Source: Goleter apudmare HA4340-LM2 (lineage in GTDB: Bacteria > Cyanobacteriota > Cyanobacteriia > Cyanobacteriales > Nostocaceae). Taken from it: a stretch of 64,000 bases of DNA. The notes under the pieces were generated by a model, which saw only the letters and a list, made by a program, of their open reading frames with translations, was not told the origin of the DNA and did not search any database. The position numbers and the translations under genes are program-made. The stretch lies in NCBI GenBank assembly GCA_019359495.1, contig JAHHHF010000077.1, positions 84,763 through 148,762 of the forward strand. The letters run 5' to 3'. Below, in pieces: positions 11,462 through 20,852 of this stretch (positions are counted from its first letter, which is position 1; each line of letters starts with the position of its first letter).

Positions 11462-11570
11462 CACTGCATACCCTGTCTTCTGACTAATGGTAGATTTTCT
11501 TGGAGGCAAAAAAAGCTCCAGGTATACCAAAAAAGATAGCGCTACAAAAATCGGTATTTGCTTATGCCTA

Positions 11571-11610
11571 CCAAAAATACTCTCAGATAGGGTTCTGAGA
11601 GTATTTCTGG
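11571..11610 (+). terminator. Strong hairpin downstream of gshA
   Basis: CCAAAAATACTCTCAG (11571-11586) pairs with CTGAGAGTATTTCTGG (11595-11610) at 15 of 16 positions around an 8-base loop. There is no clear T-run after it, so it may be a terminator or a stabilising hairpin for gshA mRNA. Confidence 0.5.
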
Positions 11611-11741
11611 TATGTTTAAAAAATCTAATCGATGGAAATCGCTCAAAGATTATTAACAAAACCTATAGATGACCTCTTTCTTTTGGTAGATTTAGCATAT
11701 TTGATACATTGTTTTATACAATACATTTTCTCCACTGAATA

Positions 11742-12203
11742 ATGCCTCAGGTAGTTTTAGTTAACCCGCAAATTCCCCCCAACACAGGCAACATTGCCCG
11801 CACCTGTGCGGCAACAGGTACAGAGTTACATTTAGTAGGGCCTTTGGGTTTTGAAATTAGCGATCGCTACCTCAAAAGGGCTGGACTAGATTATTGGCCT
11901 TTTGTCAACCTGCACTATCACGAATCTCTAGCAGCCTTTAAAACTCTACATCAACAACGTGGCGGCAGATGGCTAGGATTCACTGTCAGAGGTAGTTCTA
12001 GTTATGTGCAATTTCAATTTCAAGCGGACGACTGGCTACTATTTGGTAGTGAAACAACTGGTTTACCACCAGGCGTGCTCTCAGCTTGTGAGCATACCCT
12101 CTACATACCTATGGCTCAACCTGAGGTTCGCAGCCTAAATCTTTCTGTCAGTGTGGCTGCGGGATTGTTTGAAGCCCGCCGCCAGTTGGGTTATTTACAG
12201 TAG
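11742..12203 (+). CDS. trmL: tRNA (cytidine/uridine-2'-O-)-methyltransferase TrmL (SPOUT family)
   Basis: The 153-aa product is the minimal single-domain SPOUT methyltransferase (YibK/TrmL) that methylates the ribose at tRNA wobble position 34. The N-terminal NPQIPPNTGNIARTCAATG carries the conserved Asn/Arg motif. The C-terminal motifs LLFGSETTGLP and IPMAQPEVRSLNLSVSVA form the knot that binds S-adenosylmethionine. The length is normal for the family. It appears monocistronic. Confidence 0.92.
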   Translation: MPQVVLVNPQIPPNTGNIARTCAATGTELHLVGPLGFEISDRYLKRAGLDYWPFVNLHYHESLAAFKTLHQQRGGRWLGFTVRGSSSYVQFQFQADDWLLFGSETTGLPPGVLSACEHTLYIPMAQPEVRSLNLSVSVAAGLFEARRQLGYLQ

Positions 12204-13010
12204 CTTGCTGTTAGGTATTAAAAATACTATAAGTAAAAATACTTGTTAAGTTCCTGAAGATTCAGATGTACGAGTCATTTATTTAAGCAAAAATATCTAT
12301 TGTTACAGCCCTAGTAACGCGAATCGCTGTACCTTATCTTGGGAGCTTCTCCAAAATTCTGTGCTAAATACTGAGGAATATGGGTAGGTTTATATAAGAA
12401 ATTTGTATAGAAAAACCGTGCCAATTCCGAATTTGAATGATAGATTTTGATGAACTTCAATTATCTTCGACTAAGGAACAAAAAGGTTAAGAGCCAGTCT
12501 TTTAAGGCATTTGAGCAACTTTGGCTCAACAGGCATTTTTCAGGGGCGCAAACTGTAGCTGCGAGTTTACACGGTTGTCTTTTAGGGAATAATCAACGTA
12601 AAGTCTCGTGTTGGGAAGACGGATTGGCTAAAAATATCTTGAAGATATCTACAGCAAGGAGCATTGTTTTTCCAGGAGTCGTAGCAAGTCAATTGCTGAA
12701 AGCGACAGTGGACGCGGCAAAGTGGGTATTTGTCCAGTCCCTGCTACTAGAGCAAGACAGGCTGTTTGAACAACTGCAAAGAGCAAAGCATCCTAGAGTG
12801 TGAGGAGTGGAGCGGACAAGTCGGCACAGCAATTTTAAAGTTTTGCTAAAAGGTGTGAACTTGTCTAAATCAGAGAAGCAGGTTAATCTTGCGTAAGTAT
12901 CTCTGGTGGGTGTGATCTTGATCTATCGTTCGATGTGATCTAAATCATTGACTAGTATCAGACTGAAAAATCTAGGTCAGTTAAGCACTAGTGATCATAG
13001 GAGGTCGTCT
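12204..13010. other. Long spacer before the M23 peptidase gene
   Basis: About 800 bases without a convincing gene. A 118-codon open frame (12447-12803, TTG or ATG start, product rich in Gln and Leu) has no ribosome binding site and no features I recognise, so I treat it as doubtful. The spacer probably holds the promoter and a long 5' leader of the downstream cell-wall gene; I could not assign a known riboswitch to it. Confidence 0.4.
12999..13004 (+). promoter_or_regulatory. Ribosome binding site deciding a TTG start
   Basis: A perfect AGGAGG lies 6 bases before the TTG at 13011. The longer frame starting at the TTG at 12948 has no such site, so the downstream TTG is the likelier start of the M23 peptidase. 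Confidence 0.75.
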
Positions 13011-15230
13011 TTGAAACGAGCATTGAAAAAGAGAGTAAAAGCTGTGCTGAAAAATACCCCCAGCAGCGATGGTGTCCCGGCGGTGGAACAACTAAACGTA
13101 GTTAATCCCAAAATTAAACGCCAGGTACGAACAAAAGCCGCCATGATTGGCTTGGCAATCTCAATGGGAGCTACCAGCATGTTGGTGACTCGCCAAAGTG
13201 ATCAAGCCCAAGCGGCGGCTCCTGTAGGCAGCCAAAAGGCAGCCTCAGCCATCCCTGCTGCTCCCGACACTGAGGTGAAATTTGCCGCCGCCAAGCTACT
13301 AGAGACTCAACCAGTCTCGTTAGCGAGCGTGCAGGACAATCCTGTCATATTGGAACCAACAGCAATTTCACAAGTGCCTGGGCTAGAAGCTAAATTGCAA
13401 GTTGGAGTTACTGGACAGTCTGTACAAGTTCCGACACCAGAAGCAGCTTCTAAAGCAACAGCAACTTACAAAACTTCTCTTTACCTGCACTCTCAAGCAG
13501 CGCAGGGTTTGCAAGCGGCCAGCCAGCCTGGAGAAGCTCAAAAACTCTCCAGTGCTAGTGGTATTCTGGGTACTCCAGCCATATCGCTGACAGCCAAACC
13601 ACAAACTCTGACCACAGACGGTGAGACAGCTAACAGTGAAGCAAATGCACAACTGAAGGCGCAGCAAGAGTTTGCACTAAATCGCTTACAAGAAAAATCG
13701 CACCGTTTAAGAAACAGTCTGGCGGAGTTGCGGTCTGAGGAGACCAAAAATTTATCAGCAGCTACCATTGCGTTGGCACAGCCAACGAATAAAGTTAAGA
13801 CAGCGCCGCAGATCAATGAGACTAGCACTGCAACTGAGCAGTTGCCAAATCTCCCTGATGCCAACAACACTAGCCTCGTATCCCGCTTAAAACAGGGAAG
13901 AGTCACCAATGTGCCCTCGGCAACCCCTGCACCAGCCACATTAAGAGTTGCCGCACTACCTGACCCCATAGCCTACGAAGTCAAGCCCGGAGATACCCTA
14001 GCTGCGATCGCTAGCAATTATGGTACTTCCGTTTCAGAATTAGTCAGGGCCAATAATCTTACCAATCCCAATCAAATACAAATCAGCCAAAAGCTGATGA
14101 TTCCTGCTCCTGGGGTTAATCGCAGCATCGCTAACCAGTCTCAGTTAGCAACTAACCCCAATATTGGGCAGCCGAGTATTACTCCCAAGTTAGTCACTTC
14201 CCCTGTAAACACAGCTAGCACTAACTCAAATCTACCTATCACATCACAGTTATCAGTTATTGCCGATAACAGCATTGCATTACCAACACCAGCAACGGCG
14301 AATGACCAAATTCCGACAGCAAACAGCCTGAGTCCACTCAATGGCGTTGGTGGTAATACTCCAGTGCCAAAAGTGTTTAGTGAAATCCAGTCAAATAAAA
14401 GACCGGAAAGAGTAGCCAGAACCAAAGGCAATGAGCGTCTACGGAGCTTACAAGCAGAAATCGAGAGATTGCGTGAGAAATACCGCGCTCAACAAGCTGG
14501 TGTAGTTGTACCAGCATCTCCCGAAAACAATAATGCTCCAGTGTCACTCCCTGTTCCTCGCCCGAACAACACTGCGGTATCTTACCCCAATTTCCAACGG
14601 AATGCAGTACAAATTCCTGTGCCTTCACCCATAGGCACATTTCGTGGGACTCCATCCCCTAGGGAGCCAATCAACCCAGAATTCTTGCCTAACCAAGTGC
14701 CTAACCCATCTCGTGCTAGGCTGGCAACCCCTCCCACCAGGATGCGAGGCAATACAGTATCTCCACAGTTACCGCCTTTGGCAGCAGTGGATCAATACTT
14801 GCCCAAGCCCATTGACGAGACTCTCCCTCCTCCGTCTAGTTCGTCTGTGGCTTACCAATGGCCAGCAAAAGGTGTTCTGACCTCTGGTTTCGGTACACGT
14901 TGGGGACGGCCACATAAAGGAATTGATATTGCTAACGCGGTTGGCACGCCAATTTACGCTTCAGCTGATGGTGTAATAGCTAAAGCTGGTTGGAACAAAG
15001 GGGGCTACGGCATTCTTGTTGAGGTTCGCCATCCTGACGGCAGCATGACTCGCTACGCTCATAACAGCAAGCTGTTGGTGCGAGCAGGTCAAGAAGTCCG
15101 TCAAGGAGAAACCATTGCCTTAATGGGTAGTACTGGTTTTAGTACTGGACCACACACACATTTTGAAATTCACCCACCAGGTAAAGGTGCCGTTAACCCA
15201 GTTGCCTTACTGGCGTCTAATCGCATCTAA
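13011..15230 (+). CDS. LysM and M23-peptidase cell-wall hydrolase
   Basis: From the TTG at 13011 the product is 739 aa. A very basic N-terminus (KRALKKRVKAVLKN) precedes a hydrophobic segment (MIGLAISMGATSML) and an AQAA-type export signal, so it is envelope-bound or secreted. A LysM domain (YEVKPGDTLAAIASNYGTS to KLMIP, ~325-370) should bind peptidoglycan. A short coiled coil (RLRSLQAEIERLREKYRAQQ) and a Pro-rich linker follow. The C-terminal ~120 residues are an M23 endopeptidase with zinc ligands in HKGIDIA and HTHFEIH. Such proteins cut or remodel peptidoglycan; a role in division, septal junctions or the heterocyst wall is possible but not shown. Confidence 0.9.
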   Translation: MKRALKKRVKAVLKNTPSSDGVPAVEQLNVVNPKIKRQVRTKAAMIGLAISMGATSMLVTRQSDQAQAAAPVGSQKAASAIPAAPDTEVKFAAAKLLETQPVSLASVQDNPVILEPTAISQVPGLEAKLQVGVTGQSVQVPTPEAASKATATYKTSLYLHSQAAQGLQAASQPGEAQKLSSASGILGTPAISLTAKPQTLTTDGETANSEANAQLKAQQEFALNRLQEKSHRLRNSLAELRSEETKNLSAATIALAQPTNKVKTAPQINETSTATEQLPNLPDANNTSLVSRLKQGRVTNVPSATPAPATLRVAALPDPIAYEVKPGDTLAAIASNYGTSVSELVRANNLTNPNQIQISQKLMIPAPGVNRSIANQSQLATNPNIGQPSITPKLVTSPVNTASTNSNLPITSQLSVIADNSIALPTPATANDQIPTANSLSPLNGVGGNTPVPKVFSEIQSNKRPERVARTKGNERLRSLQAEIERLREKYRAQQAGVVVPASPENNNAPVSLPVPRPNNTAVSYPNFQRNAVQIPVPSPIGTFRGTPSPREPINPEFLPNQVPNPSRARLATPPTRMRGNTVSPQLPPLAAVDQYLPKPIDETLPPPSSSSVAYQWPAKGVLTSGFGTRWGRPHKGIDIANAVGTPIYASADGVIAKAGWNKGGYGILVEVRHPDGSMTRYAHNSKLLVRAGQEVRQGETIALMGSTGFSTGPHTHFEIHPPGKGAVNPVALLASNRI

Positions 15231-15268
15231 TTCTGGCTATTTACAATTTAACCATTGCTTTGCTAATT

Positions 15269-15292
15269 GAGGGGGCTAGGCTCCCTCTTTTG
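15269..15292 (+). terminator. Intrinsic terminator after the M23 gene
   Basis: GAGGGGGCTAGGCTCCCTC folds into a GC-rich hairpin followed directly by TTTTG, about 38 bases after the stop codon. Confidence 0.75.
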
Positions 15293-15392
15293 CTTTCTTG
15301 GTACTCAGTGAGACATTGAAAAATTAATGGTTCCCTGGGCTAGCGATCGCCAAAAACCTATGCTATATTTATAAATCATTGCGGTTAAATCT

Positions 15393-15466
15393 GGCTCAGT
15401 AGCTCAGTTGGTTAGAGCACGGGACTCATAAGCCTGGGGTCGTTGGTTCAAATCCGACCTGAGCCA
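15393..15466 (+). tRNA. tRNA-Met (anticodon CAU), elongator-like
   Basis: The 74 bases fold as a cloverleaf: acceptor GGCTCAG/CTGAGCC, D arm GCTC-AGTTGGTTA-GAGC, anticodon loop CTCATAA, variable loop GGGTC, and T arm GTTGG-TTCAAAT-CCGAC. The 3' CCA is not encoded. The acceptor lacks the first-pair mismatch of initiator tRNA, and the D arm is elongator-like. The innermost anticodon-stem pair is A-G, and there is a G-T pair, so the stem is a little weak. A CAU tRNA can also be the lysidine-modified isoleucine tRNA, so identity is probable, not certain. Confidence 0.9.
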
Positions 15467-15688
15467 CTCATAAAAATTAAAATTTATCAAGGCTTAGTTT
15501 AATAACTAAAGCTCGCTTGACATTGGTCATTACCTTAACTATGGAATGACCATTCTCCAAAAATTTATAATGTCTAAATTAAATACTTCACAGCTTACCT
15601 TGATGCTTGTCGTCAGGAATGCTAGCTGGAAATCGAGATTTATCCCGTTGCTAGAAAACAACGCCATAACTATCTCTAGTTAAATAAA

Positions 15689-15919
15689 TTATTTTTGGAA
15701 TGTCTCGTTAAATTCGGCATAGAATTTATAATATTCATCACTGACTTGATTGTTATTGACGAGTTTTTTCCGCAATCTTCTAATCAGAAACTCATCTTCA
15801 TATCTTAGTCGCAGACAAAGATTAACTATTTCATTAACTGTATGATCATTCAACTTACAATCCATTTCTAACTTCTGAAATAGTGAATCCGATACTTCGA
15901 TAGTTATTTGCCTAGACAT
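15689..15919 (-). CDS. Small ribbon-helix-helix-like protein, antitoxin-like
   Basis: The 76-aa product begins with a short beta strand (RQITIEVSDSLFQKLE) followed by two helices (HTVNEIVNLCLRLRYEDE), the layout of ribbon-helix-helix DNA-binding antitoxins. Its ATG overlaps the stop of an upstream truncated frame on the same strand. No toxin gene is left downstream. The function is a guess from fold and size. Confidence 0.5.
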   Translation of the reverse strand: MSRQITIEVSDSLFQKLEMDCKLNDHTVNEIVNLCLRLRYEDEFLIRRLRKKLVNNNQVSDEYYKFYAEFNETFQK

Positions 15920-16048
15920 ATTTGATCCAACCTTGTATGGTAATCGTCAACTTTTTCAATTTCATCAAAATATATCGCACGTAATACTTCTAGTGCTTTG
16001 CTAATCAGATGGCTAGTATTATTACCTGATAATGCAACTTAAGTATTG
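15917..16048 (-). pseudogene. 3' remnant of a small gene upstream of the RHH-like gene
   Basis: On the minus strand a frame of about 43 codons contains NNTSHLISKALEVLRAI and IEKVDDYHTRLDQICL and ends in a TAA overlapping the ATG of the next gene. It has no start codon and begins just after an in-frame TAA near 16046, so it looks like the tail of a gene whose 5' part has been lost. Confidence 0.4.
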
Positions 16049-16444
16049 AATTGTAGATACTCTATGGAGACTCAGATATTATATATCTGGTCATTTAATT
16101 AAGTTAAAATTAATACGACTATCTTACAAAAAATAAAATCTTTTGTGTTGTGAATGTGTATAAATCGCTCTAAATTTACAGTATTAAAAAGTGGTATTTA
16201 AAGAGACGTAATTAATGAATCCAGTCTCGGAGATTTGTGTTTTTTATAGAGTCTAGTCGATAATTAGCTAATTAGCCATAAGTAAATATACTTTAAAATT
16301 TACTTATTTTATATACTAAAAACATCAGAATTATACTGAGATGACAGAGAAAACTCTTACTTAATTTGCAAGTGTTAAAAGGTTCATATCTCCGACTTTG
16401 CGAATACGTCGAAGATATTCTTGTAGTAGGACGATTTGGGATTG
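16049..16444. other. AT-rich spacer, nothing recognised
   Basis: About 400 AT-rich bases with no open frame of coding character and no strong hairpin. It is downstream of the debranching enzyme gene and upstream of the decayed small operon. Confidence 0.5.
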
Positions 16445-18526
16445 CTATATATCAGGCAGATGACGAATAATTTCAGCTACCGACCAAGCTTGGGCGATCG
16501 CCCCTCTGGGTGTATGGGGTATATCGCCATCAAAAATCTCAGAAATAGAGCCAAGACCAGCATCAGAGAGAAAATGTGCCAGTAGGGGTTGCCAATCAAA
16601 AGGTAGTGGTTCTTGTGGGTAAAAACGCTGCCAAGCACGGATAAACGGGCCGATTAACCAACTCCAAACAGTACCTTGGTGGTAAGCGCGATCGCGTTCC
16701 TGGGGATTGCCTACATATTCTCCTATATATTGGGGGTCGGTGGGATCGAGACTACGCAGACCATAAGGCGTGAGCAGGCTGGAAGTGGCTACCTTTAATA
16801 TTGCACGCCCTTGTTGTTGCGAGAACCCACAATGTTGTAAAGACAACGCCAAAACAGCATTGGGGCGAATCTGGGAATTGCGGCGATCGTCAGGCTCAAT
16901 GTTGTCATATAAGTAGCAAAGTTTAGGATTCCAAAACTTTTGCAAAGAGGATTTTACCTGTTGTGCTTGCTGGCTATAACGTTGGGCTTGATTAGCTAGA
17001 CGCACTGACGAATTACCATCCTCAATTTGGCTGAGGCGTTCTGCCCACTGACTTACCCAACATAAAGCCGAATACCACAGGGCATTAATTTCCACAGGCT
17101 TCCCGCGACGGGGAGTGACTGGTTGTCCTCCTACTACCACATCCATCCAAGTCAAGGCTACACCACGGGCATCCCAGCCCACCAGTCCATCAGTAGCATC
17201 GGCTTGAATCTGGTAGCGAGTACCACCTAAAAATGCTTTATAAATTTGCTGAACAACTGGGAATTGTTCTGCCAAAAACTGCCAGTCCTGGGTAGCTTCT
17301 AAATAAAGCCCTAAAGTTTCAACCCACCACAAGGCCGCATCGATACTGTTGTAAAACGGTTCGCCACCAATATCAGGAAAAGCATTAGGAATCAGACCGT
17401 AGCGACAGTAACGCCCAAAAGTTTGCAATACCCCTTTCGCCAAATCAAACCGTTGCGGAACTAGTGCTAAACCGGGTAAGGAAATTAAGGTATCTCTTCC
17501 CCAATCGTTGAACCAGTGATAACCAGCAATGACCGTAGGGCCAGCAATTGAGGCTCGATAGACAATAAACTGGTCGCTGGCTCGTAGTAGTTGTGACCGG
17601 ATGTGGGAGAAGCCGGGATTTTTTTCTCCTCCCTGCTGCTGTGAGCCAAAAATTCGAGAGAGGCGTTCTTGTTCTGCTTGTACGGCTGCGGCAAAAGTTT
17701 TGGTAGTGAAAGCATCTTGTAGTGGATTGGGGAAACCCACTTGTGCGGCTAAGGTGACTGCATCTCCTGGTTGGAGAGGAATTGTCAAGTAACCGGGACT
17801 ATAAAGGTCTTCGCGATCGCTTAATCCCCTTTGAGTTTCCTCTGGCAACTTATAATCCCAGTACCACACTGCATCCGCATAATATTCTCCTTTTGTCCAG
17901 CGTAAATGCCAAGGTGTGCCAAACCGCCCGGAAATTATGGCTTGTAGGCAGACTTGTTGCGGTAACAGCAGTTGGGAGAAATGTATTTCTGGACTAAATA
18001 ATTGCTGACGATGAAAGTCACGATCGCTAATTAACAACCGCAGCCTTAAAACTCCTAAATCTTTACCCTCATAGCGATATTGCATCAAGAGGCGATGGCA
18101 AAAGCCATCAGACGCCGGATCAAGGGGACAAGCACAAAAGGAAAAGTCCTGATTTTCTTCCTCTCCTTTTCTTCCTTCTTCTCCTACTAAACCGTAGGGC
18201 ATTAACAGTTGTCTGGTTAAGAGCCAGCTATCCTCACCCCAAATCCATGTGGGAACTGGGTTAATATCAAAAGAACGGAGTAGTTCGTAGCCAGCCGACT
18301 CAAGCTGACCACTACCCCAATAATTAGTCCCTAGTGCCACAACTTTTCCTGCTACTTCCAGACTTGCTTCTAGGTGGGAGAGTAGCAGGGTACGTTCAGC
18401 TGGGGGATTCGTGGCAGCAAATAGCCAACCGTGATAAGTGCGGACACGAACATCCGCAACAGTACCACTGGCAAAACTGCCTAAGCCATTGGTCAGTAAC
18501 CACTCTCTTGTATCTAAATTAGCCAT
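16445..18526 (-). CDS. Glycogen debranching-type enzyme (amylo-alpha-1,6-glucosidase family)
   Basis: The 693-aa product has the N-terminal beta-sandwich domain of bacterial glycogen debranching enzymes (REWLLTNGLGSFASGTVADV, RTYHGWLFAA) and a C-terminal (alpha/alpha)6-barrel with the conserved HWFNDWGRDTLISLPGL and the WVETLGLY segment. These enzymes hydrolyse alpha-1,6 branch points in glycogen, the main carbon store of cyanobacteria. The length fits the bacterial/archaeal GDE family (GH133-like) and not the GlgX type. The ATG at 18526 opens directly into the conserved N-terminal domain. It is divergent from the peroxiredoxin gene. Confidence 0.85.
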   Translation of the reverse strand: MANLDTREWLLTNGLGSFASGTVADVRVRTYHGWLFAATNPPAERTLLLSHLEASLEVAGKVVALGTNYWGSGQLESAGYELLRSFDINPVPTWIWGEDSWLLTRQLLMPYGLVGEEGRKGEEENQDFSFCACPLDPASDGFCHRLLMQYRYEGKDLGVLRLRLLISDRDFHRQQLFSPEIHFSQLLLPQQVCLQAIISGRFGTPWHLRWTKGEYYADAVWYWDYKLPEETQRGLSDREDLYSPGYLTIPLQPGDAVTLAAQVGFPNPLQDAFTTKTFAAAVQAEQERLSRIFGSQQQGGEKNPGFSHIRSQLLRASDQFIVYRASIAGPTVIAGYHWFNDWGRDTLISLPGLALVPQRFDLAKGVLQTFGRYCRYGLIPNAFPDIGGEPFYNSIDAALWWVETLGLYLEATQDWQFLAEQFPVVQQIYKAFLGGTRYQIQADATDGLVGWDARGVALTWMDVVVGGQPVTPRRGKPVEINALWYSALCWVSQWAERLSQIEDGNSSVRLANQAQRYSQQAQQVKSSLQKFWNPKLCYLYDNIEPDDRRNSQIRPNAVLALSLQHCGFSQQQGRAILKVATSSLLTPYGLRSLDPTDPQYIGEYVGNPQERDRAYHQGTVWSWLIGPFIRAWQRFYPQEPLPFDWQPLLAHFLSDAGLGSISEIFDGDIPHTPRGAIAQAWSVAEIIRHLPDI

Positions 18527-18589
18527 TTGCTACTCAGAATCGTTATGACTATGATATAGTCGTAACAGATCGCAATCAAACTGTGAGAC

Positions 18590-18710
18590 AGCCCTGTTCG
18601 GCACAGCCGTTCCCAAAGGCTAGGTTGGGCTAGCCCTTCCTAGAGGACTGCGTTCCCCGTAGGGGTTCTCGTAGAGTACCCGAAAGGTGACAGCGTGGAC
18701 GGGTGAGTTT
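18590..18710. repeat. Dispersed repeat-like intergenic sequence
   Basis: A GC-rich patch between two divergent genes contains short inverted pieces such as CCCCGTAGGGG (18657-18667). It does not look coding and resembles repeat DNA found scattered in Nostoc genomes. The promoters of both flanking genes must lie in or beside it. Confidence 0.4.
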
Positions 18711-18772
18711 TACTTTACTAACCCGAATCCTAGCGCTAGTAAATGGATACAAGTTGAAGGAGAATTAGGTTA

Positions 18773-19384
18773 ATGTCCCTCACTTACGGAACCGAAGGAA
18801 GCCTCCGCGTTGGTCAACAGGCTCCAGACTTTACAGCAACATCTGTAGTGGATCAAGAATTTAAGACAATTAAACTTTCCGACTATCGTGGTAAGTATGT
18901 TGTCTTGTTTTTCTATCCCCTAGACTTTACCTTTGTTTGTCCTACTGAAATCACAGCATTTAGCGATCGCTACGAAGAATTCAAAAAAATTAATACGGAA
19001 ATCCTAGGGGTATCCGTAGATAGCGAGTTCTCCCACCTTGCTTGGATTCAAACTGATCGCAAATCTGGTGGTGTTGGCGACTTGAATTATCCCCTAGTTT
19101 CTGACATCAGAAAAGAAATTAGCGCCGCATACAACGTCCTTGATCCAGCAGCAGGTATTGCCCTGCGCGGTCTGTTCATCATCGACAAAGATGGTATCAT
19201 CCAGCACGCCACCATCAACAACCTCGCTTTTGGTCGTAGCGTCGATGAAACTTTGCGGACATTGCAAGCCATTCAGTATGTACAGTCTCACCCAGACGAA
19301 GTTTGCCCTGCTGGTTGGCAACCAGGTGATCAGACAATGGTTCCTGACCCAGTTAAGTCTAAAGTATACTTCTCTGCTGTCTAA
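18773..19384 (+). CDS. Typical 2-Cys peroxiredoxin
   Basis: The 203-aa product is a classic 2-Cys peroxiredoxin (AhpC/TSA, Prx1 group), which reduces hydrogen peroxide and organic peroxides with electrons from thioredoxin. The peroxidatic cysteine is C56 in DFTFVCPTE and the resolving cysteine is C178 in DEVCPAGW. Both are present, so it should be active. It is cytosolic, with no targeting signal. AAGGAG lies a little far (about 11 bases) upstream of the ATG. A strong terminator hairpin follows the gene. Confidence 0.95.
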   Translation: MSLTYGTEGSLRVGQQAPDFTATSVVDQEFKTIKLSDYRGKYVVLFFYPLDFTFVCPTEITAFSDRYEEFKKINTEILGVSVDSEFSHLAWIQTDRKSGGVGDLNYPLVSDIRKEISAAYNVLDPAAGIALRGLFIIDKDGIIQHATINNLAFGRSVDETLRTLQAIQYVQSHPDEVCPAGWQPGDQTMVPDPVKSKVYFSAV

Positions 19385-19440
19385 ATGTCCGTAGCTGGCA
19401 AATTCCAAAGTAGGTTATTGGAGTTGAAAGCAACATGAAC

Positions 19441-19495
19441 AAAAACCACAGATGTACACAGATCAAGATGAATCAGTGTCTATCTGTGGTTTTTT
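19441..19495 (+). terminator. Intrinsic terminator after the peroxiredoxin gene
   Basis: AAAAACCACAGAT (19441-19453) is the reverse complement of ATCTGTGGTTTTT (19482-19494), giving a hairpin with a T-run. It should work in both directions. Confidence 0.75.
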
Positions 19496-19530
19496 AGCTC
19501 ATAGGTATTGTAACTATTCAGGATCAAAAT

Positions 19531-20076
19531 ATGCTAACTTCAACAGATTTTAGAGGCTTATTTAATGAGCGCTTTTTCCGTAACTTTCTACCAGTTCCAG
19601 CTACAAGCTATTTTCGACTAGAGATCGGAACACCAGATTTTCAATTGCCAGATATTACTAATGGAACTTTGGTGAAATTATCGAATTATCGAGGTAAGCA
19701 GCCAGTATTACTGGCTTTCACTCGCATATTCACCGAAAAACAATATTGCCCCTTTTGTTTTCCCCATATTAAGGCTTTGAATGAAAACTATGAAAAATTT
19801 AAAAATACTGGTGTTGAAGTTTTATTAATTACTAGTACCGATGAAAAACAAAGTCAAATTGTTGTAAAAGATTTAGGATTACAAATGCCATTGCTGAGTG
19901 ACCCTGGTTGTTTTGTGTTTCGCAGATATCGAGTTGGACAAGCGCTAGGAGCGCCTTTACCAGCGCAGTTTATCTTAGATCAAGAGGGCAAACTCCGCTA
20001 CAGACATTTATTTTCTTTTCTAGATCACAACGCTAGTGTGGAGACATTGTTAGCACAATTCAATTTAATTATTTAG
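19531..20076 (+). CDS. Peroxiredoxin-like / thioredoxin-fold protein with CPFC motif
   Basis: The 181-aa product has the AhpC/TSA-Redoxin fold: GTPDFQLPDITNGTLVKLSNYRG, then a reactive motif CPFC (C73, C76) after TEKQY, a LLITSTDEKQ strand and PAQFILDQEGKLRYRH. The CXXC arrangement resembles the thiol-disulfide members of the family more than the single peroxidatic Cys of PrxQ, so it may be a peroxidase or a disulfide reductase. It lies 146 bases after the 2-Cys peroxiredoxin but behind that gene's terminator, so it probably has its own promoter. Confidence 0.75.
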   Translation: MLTSTDFRGLFNERFFRNFLPVPATSYFRLEIGTPDFQLPDITNGTLVKLSNYRGKQPVLLAFTRIFTEKQYCPFCFPHIKALNENYEKFKNTGVEVLLITSTDEKQSQIVVKDLGLQMPLLSDPGCFVFRRYRVGQALGAPLPAQFILDQEGKLRYRHLFSFLDHNASVETLLAQFNLII

Positions 20077-20129
20077 GATGTGTATGGTAGACAAAGTTAG
20101 CTTTGTAAGATTTCACTCAGGGAGGCTTT

Positions 20130-20598
20130 ATGCCAGAAGTTAACGCTCATTTGAGTTTAAGAAACCTTGATGAAATTGATGAACATCTGTGGCTAGAAGA
20201 AACCATCAAGCTATTGCAAGCTAAACAGTTATAAGAATTGGATTGGGAAAACTTAATTGAAGAACTAGAAAATTTGAGTCGCCGAGATAAAGCCAAGGTG
20301 GCTAGTTTATTAGAGCAAGTTATCATACATCTTTTATTACTGCAACATTGGCAAAAAGCAGTTGAATATAATTCTGGACATTGGAAAGCGGAAGTTAGAG
20401 GGCTTAGAAATCAATATAAAGCGTAATTTAACAACGAATTTATATCAATATTTAGAAGATGAATTAACAACTATTTATGATGATGCTTTGGGATATGTAA
20501 TTGATCAAACTGAAGGCAAACTAGATAACTTACCCCAATCTTGCACTTACACTTTAGAACAACTGCTTGATATTAATTATTTACCTGAAAACTTGTAA
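20130..20598 (+). pseudogene. Broken DUF29-family gene
   Basis: From the ATG at 20130 (GGAGG 5 bases upstream) the frame reads a DUF29-like N-terminus with DEHLWLEETIKLLQAKQL, hits TAA at 20232-20234 (codon 35), continues in frame with LDWENLIEELENLSRRDK and LLLLQHWQKAVEYN, then must shift +1 near 20400 to finish with LEDELTTIYDDALGYVIDQT and TLEQLLDINYLPENL. One nonsense and one frameshift mark it as a decayed copy. DUF29 proteins are small, numerous in cyanobacteria and of unknown function. Confidence 0.8.
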
Positions 20599-20778
20599 CA
20601 GATAGAAGCAATGAAGTCTCCTAGGATAGCCAGAATTCTACTGCACTCCATCTCTCAATAAGCATAAATATACTTAAAACATTCACTATAAAAGACCTAA
20701 AAATCAGGTTGCTGACTGCTCAAATCTGTAATTAGACGTAGGAATATGTATATTAAGTCTATATAAGGGCAGGCAATA

Positions 20779-20850
20779 ATGGCCGTTAAATTTGATAAGT
20801 TAGCTATGGGACTGGATGAGAATTGCCCACTCTTTTTACCTAAAAATTAG
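20779..20850 (+). other. Possible 23-codon small ORF before the 98-aa gene
   Basis: ATG at 20779 opens a frame encoding MAVKFDKLAMGLDENCPLFL plus three residues and ends two bases before the ATG of the next gene. The tight junction is suggestive, but there is no strong ribosome binding site and chance cannot be excluded. Confidence 0.25.
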
Positions 20851-20852
20851 CT

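Noticed and set aside
12447..12803. 118-codon open frame between trmL and the M23 peptidase gene
   Set aside because: No ribosome binding site, no recognisable domain, and it lies in what looks like the long leader of the next gene. Kept only as a remark in the spacer entry.
12798..12808. ACTCCTCACAC on the minus strand, identical to the core of the cyanobacterial small RNA Yfr1
   Set aside because: The flanks lack the 5' hairpin and the GC-rich terminator with T-run that define Yfr1, so an 11-base chance match is more likely.
12948..13010. Longer TTG start of the M23 peptidase
   Set aside because: No Shine-Dalgarno; AGGAGG fits the TTG at 13011 exactly.
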